Source of the DNA: Arthrobacter sp. zg-Y20
GTDB taxonomy: Bacteria; Actinomycetota; Actinomycetes; Actinomycetales; Micrococcaceae
DNA: 64,000 nt
Assembly (NCBI RefSeq): GCF_030142075.1
Contig: NZ_CP126241.1
Coordinates: forward strand, 1,736,001-1,800,000
Direction: 5' to 3'
Shown here: positions 1-7,522 of the stretch, in pieces
Layout of the letters: every line of letters starts with the position of its first letter
How positions within the stretch are numbered: position 1 is the stretch's first letter
Made by a program: the position numbers and the translations under genes
Notes under the pieces: generated by a model
Seen by the model: the letters and a program-made list of their open reading frames with translations, nothing else
Database searches by the model: none
Told to the model about the DNA's origin: nothing

Positions 1-1
1 G

Positions 2-208
2 TTCGCCGCCGAGGCGGAATTCGCGCCGGAGCGAATAGCCAGCAACACGTTTGCCCTTGAGTGGCCCAAGGGCTCGGGCCGGGTCCGCGAGTATCCGGAG
101 ATTGACGACGCCGGCTGGTTCCCCGAGCCCGAAGCCCGGACCAAGCTCGTGAAGGGCCAGGCGCCGGTGCTCGACGCCCTGCTGCGCCGGCTGGCGGGGC
201 AAGCCTAA
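2..208 (+). CDS. NUDIX hydrolase, C-terminal part (5' end outside window)
   Basis: Only the last 68 codons are present; the gene enters from the left edge in frame 2 and ends with TAA. The visible part contains SNTFALEWPKGSG, then REYPEIDDAGWF and a short helical end. This resembles the C-terminal part of the small actinobacterial NUDIX proteins of the COG4119 type (predicted NTP pyrophosphohydrolases), where an ELEWPP..G and FPEVDRAAWF stretch follows the NUDIX box. The NUDIX box itself lies outside the window, so the assignment rests on this tail alone. A long hairpin directly follows the stop. Confidence 0.6.
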   Translation, partial: FAAEAEFAPERIASNTFALEWPKGSGRVREYPEIDDAGWFPEPEARTKLVKGQAPVLDALLRRLAGQA

Positions 209-209
209 A

Positions 210-244
210 GGCTGAGGGATCCCCGGTCGGGGGATCCCTCAGCC
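210..244. terminator. Bidirectional hairpin terminator between convergent genes
   Basis: A perfect 15-bp stem (210-224 with 230-244) around a 5-nt loop lies between the stop of the NUDIX gene and the stop of the convergent MerR gene (246-248). The T-tract is weak on both sides, with a short TTTA on the minus strand, so it may act as an imperfect terminator for both genes. Confidence 0.7.
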
Positions 245-245
245 G

Positions 246-998
246 TTACCCCGCGAGGGTCTGCGCGTACGCAACCAGTGCGTCCCGGACAAACCGGGCA
301 CCGGAGGCGAACTCGCGGGTGTAGTGCGCCGCGAACCGTTCATCGGCGGCGTACATCTGCGCGAGGCCGGCCAGCATCTGCGGATCGAGCTGCCGCTTCC
401 CGGCGCCGGCGGCAATCCATTCCGCGTGCCGCCGGGCAAGCTCCTGCACCTGCGCACTGTCAGGTGACAGCCCGCGGCGCTGCACGTCGTCCCAGGCATC
501 CTGCAGGGAGGCGTGTTCGGCCGTGAATCTGCGTTTGCCGGCGTCATCCAGGGAACGCCACCACCGGTCGGATTCCGCATAGGCCTCCCGGCCCCAGCGT
601 TCCTCCACCTCCTCGCGGTACTGCGTGGAATCAAATCCTTCAAACATCTTTTCCGCCATGATTTCCTCTCCGCCTTCCAGGGCAGCCAGGGTTGAGCGCA
701 CGGCAGCAACCTGCGCCTGCAGCCGGTGCTGTTCGGCCTGCAGCTGGACCAGATGCCGGGCCAGGGCCGCGGCGTCGTCCTGTTCACCGTGCAGGACCTT
801 CCGGATTTGCGGCAGCCCCAAGCCCAGGCCGCGCAGCAGCAGGATGCGCTGCAGCCGCACCAGGGCGTCCCGGTCGTATCGCCGGTACCCGTTGCTGCCT
901 ACCCGGCTGGGCGGCAGCAGGCCGATGCTGTCGTAATGGCGCAGCGTGCGGGACGTGGTCCCGGCAAGCTTCGCCACTTCCTTGATGGACAGATCCAT
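246..998 (-). CDS. MerR-family transcriptional regulator with TipAS-like effector domain
   Basis: A 250-residue protein. Residues 1-75 form a MerR winged helix (SIKEVAKLAGTTSRTLRHYD, then LLPPSRVGSNGYRRYD), residues 80-115 a dimerisation coiled coil, and residues about 130-250 a TipAS-like effector domain (EEVEERWGREAYAESD). TipA-class proteins are activated by binding thiopeptide or other hydrophobic compounds and then twist promoters with over-long spacers. The ATG at 998 was chosen because AAAGGGAGG lies 5 bases upstream and the protein then starts right at the helix-turn-helix; an upstream in-frame extension is low complexity. Its promoter has the MerR signature (separate entry), so it is probably autoregulated. 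The divergent DUF3533-like gene at 1181 is a possible second target. Confidence 0.85.
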   Translation of the reverse strand: MDLSIKEVAKLAGTTSRTLRHYDSIGLLPPSRVGSNGYRRYDRDALVRLQRILLLRGLGLGLPQIRKVLHGEQDDAAALARHLVQLQAEQHRLQAQVAAVRSTLAALEGGEEIMAEKMFEGFDSTQYREEVEERWGREAYAESDRWWRSLDDAGKRRFTAEHASLQDAWDDVQRRGLSPDSAQVQELARRHAEWIAAGAGKRQLDPQMLAGLAQMYAADERFAAHYTREFASGARFVRDALVAYAQTLAG

Positions 999-1023
999 GT
1001 GCCCTCCCTTTCGCTGTATCTCC

Positions 1024-1054
1024 AGCGTAGAAGTTGACGCAGCGTCAAGGTCAA
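1024..1054 (-). promoter_or_regulatory. MerR-type promoter with 19-bp spacer and dyad operator
   Basis: On the minus strand, a -35 TTGACC (1049-1054) and a -10 TACGCT (1024-1029) are separated by exactly 19 bp, the elongated spacer typical of MerR-activated promoters. The spacer contains a perfect 15-bp dyad, TTGACGCAGCGTCAA (1034-1048). The predicted transcript starts about 20 nt before the merR start codon, so autoactivation is the simplest reading. Confidence 0.75.
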
Positions 1055-1180
1055 GCGACTGGCGAATCCGCCCGTCGGACGGCCTGCAGGCCGCCGGGCA
1101 TATCCGGAGCACGGGCCGGGCGGCTACCCTCAAACGGTAGGACTGAGAACATCCCAGCAGTTGCTCCGGGAGGTATCCCC

Positions 1181-2608
1181 ATGCCCGCACATTCAGCGCA
1201 ACCGGCCGAACCCCAGTCCGCCGCTTCCGGGCGGCAACAACCGCAAGCCGCGCCCTCGCGGATAGGCGCCTACCTCTCGCCGCGCACGTGGCTGCTGCCG
1301 GTGCTGGTGCTCCTGCTCCTGGGCGGCGCCGGCACCGCGCTGTACATCGGCGGGCTGGGCAGCCCGGGGAAGAATCTGGACCACTTTCCGATCGCCGTGG
1401 TGAATCAGGACCGGGGCGCGGACACACCCGGCGGAAGCAGGGAAAACCTGGGCGGTAACATCACCGACCAGATGCGGCAGGGGTTCGACGGCTCGGATGA
1501 GATCGATCTGCGGGTGCTGTCATGGGATGAGGCGCAGGACCAGATGCGCGACGGTCAGATCCACGGAATGATGGTGATCCCGGAAACGTTTTCCGCCGAT
1601 GCCCTGGCCCTGGTCAGCGGTGCCCTCAGCGACGCTGACGTGTCCCGCCCGGCCGTGACGGTCTATACCAATCCACTGGCCGGTCCGCTGGCCAGCAGCC
1701 TCGCCACCGGCGCCATCAACCCGGCCCTGGACCAGGCCAACAAGAGTCTGGGTGAACAGCTGACCGCGTCCGCCCAGACCGCCCAGGCAACGGCACAGGC
1801 GGACCTGCAACGCCGGTTGGAGGCGCTGGGCGCGGACCTGCCGCCGCAGCTGGAACAGCAGCTCGCCCCACGCGTTGACGGAACCTCCGCAGACCTGCTT
1901 GAGGATCCGATTGCCGTGACGACCACCGCCTTCGAGGAGCCACCGGAGGGCGCAGCTCTGGGCGAGGGCGCCTTCTTCTACTCGGTGCTGCTGATGGTGG
2001 TGGGTGTCAGCGGGTCAGTGTCGCTGCATTTCCTGGTGGATGCGCGGCTGGGGGTTGCGCCGGTGGAGCTGGGAACGCGTTTTGTCCTGGACCCGCCGCT
2101 GCGTCCAGGCCGCTGGGCCACCTATCTGCTGATGTGGGGGATTGTGGTGGTCGGTGCGCTCCCCACGGCCGGACTCATGATGTGGGTGGCCTCCGCCGTC
2201 GGGATGCCGATCCCGCACGGGGCGTTGTTCTTCTTCACCACATGGCTGTCCATCGTCACGGTGTCCGCCGTGACCCTCGCCCTGATCGCCCTGCTGGGCA
2301 GCGCCGGCATGATTCTGTCGCTGATCTATGTGGTCTTTATGGGCCTGCCTTCCGCCAGCGGTGTGGTGCCCCTGGAAGCGCTGCCCGGCTTTTTCCGGTT
2401 CATTGCCCCGGGTGAGCCGCTCTACCATATGACCACGGCCAACCGGGCGGTGCTGTACTTCGACGCCGAGGCGGACGCCGGGCTGCAAAGCGGGATCATT
2501 GGGATGCTGATCATCCTCCTGATTGCGGTGCTGGTGGCTTTGCTGGCTTCCCTGGTTTACGACCGGCTGCTGGGCCGCCGGGGCGCAGGACTGCCAGCGG
2601 CGGCGTAG
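1181..2608 (+). CDS. DUF3533/YhgE-Pip-like multi-pass membrane protein
   Basis: A 475-residue protein. A hydrophobic helix at about residues 37-60 (WLLPVLVLLLLGGAGTALYI) is followed by an exported region opening with FPIAVVNQDRGADT, a hallmark of the YhgE/Pip and SNG1/DUF3533 families. A C-terminal block of five or six membrane helices (about 265-465) includes the motif RAVLYFDAEAD. This is the ABC-2-permease-like architecture of proteins linked to export or drug tolerance, but no ATPase lies beside it. ATG 1181 has GGGAGG 7 bases upstream. It is divergent from the TipA-like MerR gene, so it may be that regulator's target. A longer paralogue with two copies of the same fold is at 5153-7324. 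The substrate is unknown. Confidence 0.7.
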   Translation: MPAHSAQPAEPQSAASGRQQPQAAPSRIGAYLSPRTWLLPVLVLLLLGGAGTALYIGGLGSPGKNLDHFPIAVVNQDRGADTPGGSRENLGGNITDQMRQGFDGSDEIDLRVLSWDEAQDQMRDGQIHGMMVIPETFSADALALVSGALSDADVSRPAVTVYTNPLAGPLASSLATGAINPALDQANKSLGEQLTASAQTAQATAQADLQRRLEALGADLPPQLEQQLAPRVDGTSADLLEDPIAVTTTAFEEPPEGAALGEGAFFYSVLLMVVGVSGSVSLHFLVDARLGVAPVELGTRFVLDPPLRPGRWATYLLMWGIVVVGALPTAGLMMWVASAVGMPIPHGALFFFTTWLSIVTVSAVTLALIALLGSAGMILSLIYVVFMGLPSASGVVPLEALPGFFRFIAPGEPLYHMTTANRAVLYFDAEADAGLQSGIIGMLIILLIAVLVALLASLVYDRLLGRRGAGLPAAA

Positions 2609-2618
2609 GCAGCAGGCT

Positions 2619-3212
2619 TTATCCGGAGCGGGTGCCCGACGCCGGCCGCGCCCGCAGGTGGGCCCGCTCGCCCTGCGGTCCAAATAGGGCCAGGAACTCG
2701 ACGGCACCGGGATCGGCGTTGTCCATCCAGTGCGGAGTGCGGGTATCGAATTCCGCGGCTTCGCCGGGCAGCAGGATCAGCTCCTGCGATCCGAGCAGCA
2801 GCCGCAGCCTGCCGCTGAGCACGTAAAGCCACTCATAGCCTTCGTGCGTCTGCAGGGAGGGTTCCCCGGCCGTGCGCCGGGCCGGGAGGATGTACTTGTA
2901 CGCCCGGACCCCGCCGGCCCGCTCGGTCAGCGGGATGATGGTGGCTCCGTGCCGGCGCAGGGGCCGCATGTGTACACGGGGATCCCCGGTGGCCGGGGCG
3001 TCCACCAGTTCATCCAGGGTGACTCCGTAGGTTCGGGCCAGCGGCATCAGCAGTTCCAGGGTGGGTTTGCGCTGGCCGGATTCCAGCCGGGAGAGGGTGC
3101 TCACGGATATGCCGGTACCCGCTGCCACCCGTGCCAGCGTGGTGTGCCGTTCCAGTCGGAGGGACCGCAGCCGGGCACCGACCGCGTCAAGTGAAGTATC
3201 GGCGTCGTTCAT
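2619..3212 (-). CDS. XRE-family regulator with C-terminal cupin domain
   Basis: A 197-residue protein. Residues 12-66 form an XRE helix-turn-helix (LRLERHTTLARVAAGTGISVSTLSRLESGQRKP), and residues about 100-180 a cupin_2 barrel (THEGYEWLYVLSGRLRLLLG, LLPGEAAEFDTRTPHWM). This two-domain layout is common among regulators that sense small metabolites through the cupin. The ATG at 3212 lacks a clear Shine-Dalgarno; the start was chosen because it precedes the HTH directly. The gene is divergent from the thioredoxin-reductase-like flavoprotein at 3324, with an operator-like half-site array between them, so it probably regulates that gene and itself. Its 3' end is 10 bp from the DUF3533-like gene. 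Confidence 0.85.
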   Translation of the reverse strand: MNDADTSLDAVGARLRSLRLERHTTLARVAAGTGISVSTLSRLESGQRKPTLELLMPLARTYGVTLDELVDAPATGDPRVHMRPLRRHGATIIPLTERAGGVRAYKYILPARRTAGEPSLQTHEGYEWLYVLSGRLRLLLGSQELILLPGEAAEFDTRTPHWMDNADPGAVEFLALFGPQGERAHLRARPASGTRSG

Positions 3213-3221
3213 AGGAAGAGT

Positions 3222-3245
3222 TTGCCATAGCGGCAAGAATATTGC
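3222..3245. promoter_or_regulatory. Operator-like array of TTGCC/GGCAA half-sites
   Basis: TTGCC (3222-3226), GGCAA (3232-3236) and TTGC (3242-3245) alternate in orientation with starts exactly 10 bp apart, one helical turn. The first pair forms a perfect inverted repeat with a 5-nt spacer. The array sits between the divergent XRE-cupin regulator and the flavoprotein gene, the expected position for a shared operator. Binding is inferred. Confidence 0.5.
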
Positions 3246-3323
3246 TCCTGCGAAGTGCTCGGCCGGACACTGAAGGCATCGAAAACTACGTCCGGGAACG
3301 GACGGCGGAGGAAAGGCAAACTC

Positions 3324-4325
3324 ATGGAACGAGCAGAAGAGAGCGGTACGCCGCAGGGGGCGTCCTACGACGCGGTTGTGATCGGCGGCGGTGCCGCCGG
3401 GTTGAACGGCGCGCTCGTGCTGTCCCGCGCCCGGCGGTCCGTTGCGGTGGTGGACGCGGGGGATCCCCGCAACGCGCCGGCCGCGCAGATCCACAACTAC
3501 CTGGGCCGGGAGGGCGCCGCGCCGTCCGAGCTGTACGGGACCGGACGGGACGAGGTGCGCAGCTACGGCGGAACAATCCTTGAAGGACAGGCGTCCACCG
3601 TTCGGCCGAATCCAGACGGCGGATTCACCGTGCTGCTGGCCGACGGGCGGGAGCTGGGTGCGCGCCGGATCCTGGCTGCGTCCGGGGTCCGGGACATCCT
3701 GCCGGACATCCCCGGCATTGCCGGGCGCTGGGGAAGCACGGTGCTGCACTGCCCGTACTGCCATGGATGGGAGGCACGGGAGAAGGCCATCGGCATCCTG
3801 GGCACGGATATGGACGTGGCCATGCACCAGGCACTGCTGTGGCGGCAGCTGAGCGACGACGTCGTGGTGTTCCTGCACACGGCAGGGGAACCGGACGCCG
3901 GGCAGGCGCGGCAACTGGCAGCGCGCGGGATCCGGACGGTGGCCGGGGAAGTGGTTGGTGTGGAAGGCACCGGCGCCGCTGTGCGGCTGGCCGGAGGCGA
4001 ACTGGTGGAGCGGGATGCCCTGGTGGTGTTTACGCGGCTGGAGGCCCGGGCGGGGTATCTGGCGGATCTGGGCCTCGTCCCGGCCGAGCAGTACATGGGG
4101 GAGGCTCCGTTGGGGACCGCCGTCCCGGCCGGGCCCACCGGAGTGACATCGGTGCCCGGCGTCTATATTGCCGGCAACCTGGCCAACCCTTCCGTGCAGG
4201 TGATTGCCGCCGCGGCGGCAGGACTGATGGCGGGGGCGGCGATCAACGCGGACCTGGTGGCTGAGGACACTGCGCTCGCCGTGGCGTCGGCCGCGGGTAT
4301 GCCCGGGGTGTCCCAGGCCTCCTGA
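3324..4325 (+). CDS. Thioredoxin-reductase-like NAD(P)/FAD-dependent oxidoreductase
   Basis: A 333-residue flavoprotein of the two-Rossmann thioredoxin-reductase fold. The FAD-binding GGGAAG is at residues 21-26, a CPYC redox pair at Cys143/Cys146 (in LHCPYCHGWEAR), a second nucleotide site around GILGTDMDVA, and the C-terminal FAD motif GVYIAGNLANPSVQV. Classical TrxR has CATC; CPYCHGWE is typical of actinobacterial TrxR-like or GliT-like dithiol oxidoreductases, so the partner may be a low-molecular-weight thiol or another dithiol rather than thioredoxin. ATG 3324 is preceded by GGAGGAAAGG; an upstream in-frame ATG at 3255 was rejected for lack of a site. It is probably controlled by the divergent XRE-cupin protein. 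It ends 4 bp from the convergent tetR. Confidence 0.85.
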   Translation: MERAEESGTPQGASYDAVVIGGGAAGLNGALVLSRARRSVAVVDAGDPRNAPAAQIHNYLGREGAAPSELYGTGRDEVRSYGGTILEGQASTVRPNPDGGFTVLLADGRELGARRILAASGVRDILPDIPGIAGRWGSTVLHCPYCHGWEAREKAIGILGTDMDVAMHQALLWRQLSDDVVVFLHTAGEPDAGQARQLAARGIRTVAGEVVGVEGTGAAVRLAGGELVERDALVVFTRLEARAGYLADLGLVPAEQYMGEAPLGTAVPAGPTGVTSVPGVYIAGNLANPSVQVIAAAAAGLMAGAAINADLVAEDTALAVASAAGMPGVSQAS

Positions 4326-4329
4326 CTGC

Positions 4330-5001
4330 CTACAAAAGGTAAACCGAGGACGGCGCCGCCAGGAAATCCCCCGGATGCGTTACGGGTGCAGCGAGCATGC
4401 CGGCGCAGGAGTCAATGAGGAAGTAACCGACGCCGGTCCAGTTCGGTTCTTCCACCCCGGCGTGGAGGCGCGCCTCGTACTCGGCGCAAACGCCCAGCAC
4501 CATACCGCCGAGAATCGAGGAGCGGCCGTAGAGGACGGAAGGGGCGACGTCGCCCGCGGCGGCGTGGGTGCGGCGGACCAGTTCCTCCATCACGGGACTG
4601 GCCACCGCCGTACTCACCACTACCTCGTGCACGGACGGCGCACTGCGGATCTGTGACACGAAGCGCGCCCGCCAGCTGGGCACGGGCAGCGAAGCCAGAT
4701 GCTCAACCCACGGAAGGATCATGGCCGCGAGCAGGTCTGGCAGGGCCGCATCGGGCGGCAGGGTCTTCAACAGCTCGGTCCGACGCCGGTTGGTGTCCTC
4801 CAGGTGCCGCGTTGCGAGCGTCCGCAGCAACTCGTCCCGGCTGCCGAAGTGATAGGCGACGGCGGAATGGTTGGCGGTGCCGGCGTGTTCGGCAATCCGC
4901 CGGTTGGACACCGCGTCGATGCCGTAGCGGGCAAAGAGTTCCTCGGCCGCGTCCAGCAGTACCGCGCGTGCCTTGTCGCCGTGCTGTCCCATGCCGCTCA
5001 T
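4330..5001 (-). CDS. TetR/AcrR-family transcriptional repressor
   Basis: A 223-residue protein. The N-terminal HTH spans about residues 10-58 (RAVLLDAAEELFARYGIDAVSNRRIAEHAGTANHSAVAYHF segment), followed by an all-helical ligand-binding domain ending in DSCAGMLAAPV. The start is 5001, although the Met at codon 4 (4992) is also possible. A perfect inverted repeat lies 40 bp upstream, overlapping the -10 of its own promoter and preceding the duplicated DUF3533-like gene at 5153. It is therefore likely to repress both itself and that membrane protein, the usual arrangement for an export-type gene and its local repressor. The ligand is unknown. Confidence 0.85.
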   Translation of the reverse strand: MSGMGQHGDKARAVLLDAAEELFARYGIDAVSNRRIAEHAGTANHSAVAYHFGSRDELLRTLATRHLEDTNRRRTELLKTLPPDAALPDLLAAMILPWVEHLASLPVPSWRARFVSQIRSAPSVHEVVVSTAVASPVMEELVRRTHAAAGDVAPSVLYGRSSILGGMVLGVCAEYEARLHAGVEEPNWTGVGYFLIDSCAGMLAAPVTHPGDFLAAPSSVYLL

Positions 5002-5037
5002 CCCTCTTCCAGACGCTGTTCCGCACGTCGATTACTG

Positions 5038-5058
5038 ATTTTACGCCACATGGCGTAA
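5038..5058. promoter_or_regulatory. TetR operator overlapping the tetR -10 box
   Basis: TTACGCC-ACAT-GGCGTAA (5041-5058) is a perfect inverted repeat with 7-bp arms. On the minus strand, a -10-like TAAAAT (5038-5043) overlaps one arm, with a predicted start about 30 nt before the tetR start codon. The site is 95 bp upstream of the divergent membrane-protein gene. Confidence 0.7.
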
Positions 5059-5152
5059 TTTTGACGAGTTGGTCCCACTGACCCCGCCCGGGCCGCATCC
5101 GGCCCCCGGCGCACTTCGCACCACCTCGTATATTCAGCACAGGAGCACGTTC

Positions 5153-7324
5153 TTGACCAATTCTTCCCCTACCTCCACCGACTCCCCGCCGGAGAATGAT
5201 CCGGGAGCGGAGCCAGCTCAGGAAACGGAAAGCCAGGACCTCGAAGCCGCCGCCGCAAAGCGGGCCAAGGCTGAGAAGATCGGGCGCTACGTCGCCATGT
5301 TCCTGATGCCCCTGCTGATGGTGTCCATGCTGGTGGGCGGCTACCTGGCTGCCATGCACTCACCCACCCCGCACAACGTGCCGATCGCCGTCAGCGGCTC
5401 CGCCCAGCAGGCGGACCGCTTTGCGCAGGCACTGGAATCCGCAAACGCCGACGCCGTCGATGTCCGGACAGTGGACTCTGCCGACGATGCCCGCCAGCTG
5501 GTGCTCGACCGCGAGGTCAGCAGTGCCGTTGTGCTGGGTGACGGAACCGCCACTCTCTACACTGCCGGTGCCGCCGGCGCCTCCCAGTCCAGCACGGTCA
5601 CCGCACTGCTCGCACCCCAGGTGCTCGCCTCGGGCCTGACCCTGCAGACCGAGGACCTTGCTCCGCTGCCAGCCAATGATTTGGCTGGCCTGGGCGCAAT
5701 GTTCATGACCACGGCCCTGATGCTGGCGGGCTACATGCCGTTGAGCCTGGCCCTGTCCAACTCTCCGGAACTAATGCGCTTCCGTCGCTTCGTTCCGCTG
5801 CTGGCCGGCTGGTCCGCACTGATCGCCGCCCTGGTCTGGACCGTCGTCGGCCCGATCATGGGGATCGTCGAGGGCCACACGGCCGCCGTCCTGGGGATCA
5901 GCTGGCTCGCCGTGTTCTCGGTGGGCAGTGCGCAGCTGTTCCTGACCCGCATCCTGGGTCCGATGGCCGTCCTGGTGGGCATGCTGTTCCTGATGGTGCT
6001 GGGCGTTCCCTCCTCCAACATGAGCATGTCCGTACACACCATGCCCGGTCTCTACCCGTTCCTGCACAGCTTCCTGCCCGCTGCAGCCACCGGTGAATCC
6101 CTGCGGTCCGTCCTGTACTTCGACGGAAACGGCGCGGGCCGGCACCTGATGGTGCTGGTCATCGGCGCCGTGGCAGCCCTGCTGCTGACCCTGGGCATTG
6201 ATGCCATGCGCCGCCGCAAGGGCAAAGACAAGCCCCTGGCCGTCAACGTTGCATCCCTGCACGGCGGGCCCCGCCCGAAGAACCGCGCCTGGCGCTACGT
6301 CACCCTCGGCTTCCTGCCGCTGATGATGGTAGCGATGATGCTCTCCCTGATGCTGGGCGCCATGTACCAGCCCACGCCGCGGGACATGCCCGTCGCCGTC
6401 GTCGGCGCCACCACCGAACAGGCCGAGCAGGCAGTTGCCGGGCTTGAAGAGAACATGTCCGGGCTCTTTGACCTGCGCGCCATGGACTCCGCCGATGAAG
6501 CGCGGGACCAGGTCCGGGACCGGACCATCACCGCCGCCTATGTGCTGCCTTCGGCCGAGAATCCGAAGTCCACCCTCATTGCCAACCAGGCTGCCGGCAT
6601 GAGTGCCCAGCAGGTGGTCAACCGTGTCTTTACGCAGGTTGCCGCCGGTCAGCAGATGCAGCTGACCACGGAGGACGTGGCACCCCTGCCGAACAAGGAC
6701 TCAATGGGCATGTCCACCATGTACATGGCCATGGGTTGGATCATGGCAGGCTTCATGATCATCATTGTTGGCTCCACAGCACAGCCCGCGAGCCGTCCGC
6801 TGCGCAAGCTCGTGCCGATTACGGCCGGCTGGGCCGTGGGCTACTCGGCTCTGCTGTGGGTCATAGTCTCCGTCTTCGTAAACGCCATCGACGGCCACTT
6901 CCTCGCCCTTTGGGGTACCGGCGCCGTGGCAATCTTCTGCGTCGCGATGTTCACCGCGGTCCTGGAACGCCTGATCGGCATGCTGGCCATCCTTCCAGCC
7001 ATCGGCATCCTGATGTTCCTGGGCATTCCAGCCTCCGGCGCGGCAATGTCCATTTACATGGAGCCGGAGTTCTTCCGCGTCCTGCATGATTACCTGCCGA
7101 TGCCGGCAGCGGTCGAAGCCATCCGATCCATCCTGTACTTCGGCGGCGACACGGTGGGTTCACACCTGCTGACGCTGGGTATTTGGGGCGCTGTTTCCCT
7201 GGTGGTCGTCATGATTATCGACCGCATCAAGCCGCCCCGGGACGAAGCCTGGCCCACGGAAGAAGCACCGGTGGAGCCTGCCGCAGACAACGCCGCAGAC
7301 CGCCCGGAGCCGGTCCGCGCCTGA
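5153..7324 (+). CDS. Tandemly duplicated DUF3533/YhgE-like membrane protein
   Basis: A 723-residue protein made of two homologous halves, about residues 40-375 and 380-700. Shared landmarks are PTPHNVPIAV/PTPRDMPVAV, VDSADDAR/MDSADEAR, TEDLAPLP/TEDVAPLP and ESLRSVLYF/EAIRSILYF. Each half has one N-terminal helix, an exported domain and about five C-terminal helices, the same plan as the single-copy paralogue at 1181-2608. The first 40 residues are a charged, disordered cytoplasmic tail. The TTG at 5153 was chosen because AGGAG sits 7 bases upstream and the protein then begins MTNSSPTSTD; the in-frame GTG at 5069 has no site. Probable control by the divergent TetR. A strong terminator follows. 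A role in export or envelope function is plausible; the substrate is unknown. Confidence 0.75.
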   Translation: MTNSSPTSTDSPPENDPGAEPAQETESQDLEAAAAKRAKAEKIGRYVAMFLMPLLMVSMLVGGYLAAMHSPTPHNVPIAVSGSAQQADRFAQALESANADAVDVRTVDSADDARQLVLDREVSSAVVLGDGTATLYTAGAAGASQSSTVTALLAPQVLASGLTLQTEDLAPLPANDLAGLGAMFMTTALMLAGYMPLSLALSNSPELMRFRRFVPLLAGWSALIAALVWTVVGPIMGIVEGHTAAVLGISWLAVFSVGSAQLFLTRILGPMAVLVGMLFLMVLGVPSSNMSMSVHTMPGLYPFLHSFLPAAATGESLRSVLYFDGNGAGRHLMVLVIGAVAALLLTLGIDAMRRRKGKDKPLAVNVASLHGGPRPKNRAWRYVTLGFLPLMMVAMMLSLMLGAMYQPTPRDMPVAVVGATTEQAEQAVAGLEENMSGLFDLRAMDSADEARDQVRDRTITAAYVLPSAENPKSTLIANQAAGMSAQQVVNRVFTQVAAGQQMQLTTEDVAPLPNKDSMGMSTMYMAMGWIMAGFMIIIVGSTAQPASRPLRKLVPITAGWAVGYSALLWVIVSVFVNAIDGHFLALWGTGAVAIFCVAMFTAVLERLIGMLAILPAIGILMFLGIPASGAAMSIYMEPEFFRVLHDYLPMPAAVEAIRSILYFGGDTVGSHLLTLGIWGAVSLVVVMIIDRIKPPRDEAWPTEEAPVEPAADNAADRPEPVRA

Positions 7325-7357
7325 TTGACCGCAGTTCCGCAGCCGGCAACGGCTGAG

Positions 7358-7390
7358 GCAGGGCCCGCCACCAACGGTGGCGGGCCCTGC
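7358..7390 (+). terminator. Strong hairpin terminator
   Basis: A perfect 15-bp GC-rich stem (7358-7372 with 7376-7390) with a 3-nt AAC loop is followed by CGTTTAA. It lies 33 bp after the stop of the duplicated membrane-protein gene and ahead of the next promoter. Confidence 0.8.
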
Positions 7391-7442
7391 CGTTTAATGC
7401 GGGGGAGCCGCAGCCGTTCCTGCAGATCCGTTCCTGCCGGCC

Positions 7443-7469
7443 TGTCACAGAACCGGTCCGGCCGGTGTC
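7443..7469 (+). promoter_or_regulatory. Candidate ECF41-type promoter
   Basis: TGTCACA (7443-7449), a 16-bp spacer, then TGTC (7466-7469). The described ECF41 target promoter is TGTCACA, about 16 bp, then CGTC, so this differs at one base. It lies 54 bp before the flavoprotein that is followed by an ECF41 sigma gene, and implies autoregulation of the pair. Confidence 0.6.
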
Positions 7470-7522
7470 CTATGTTCGGGCCGGCAGCCGCCGGTGCTGA
7501 CGGACAAGGTAAGGAGCAAGCC

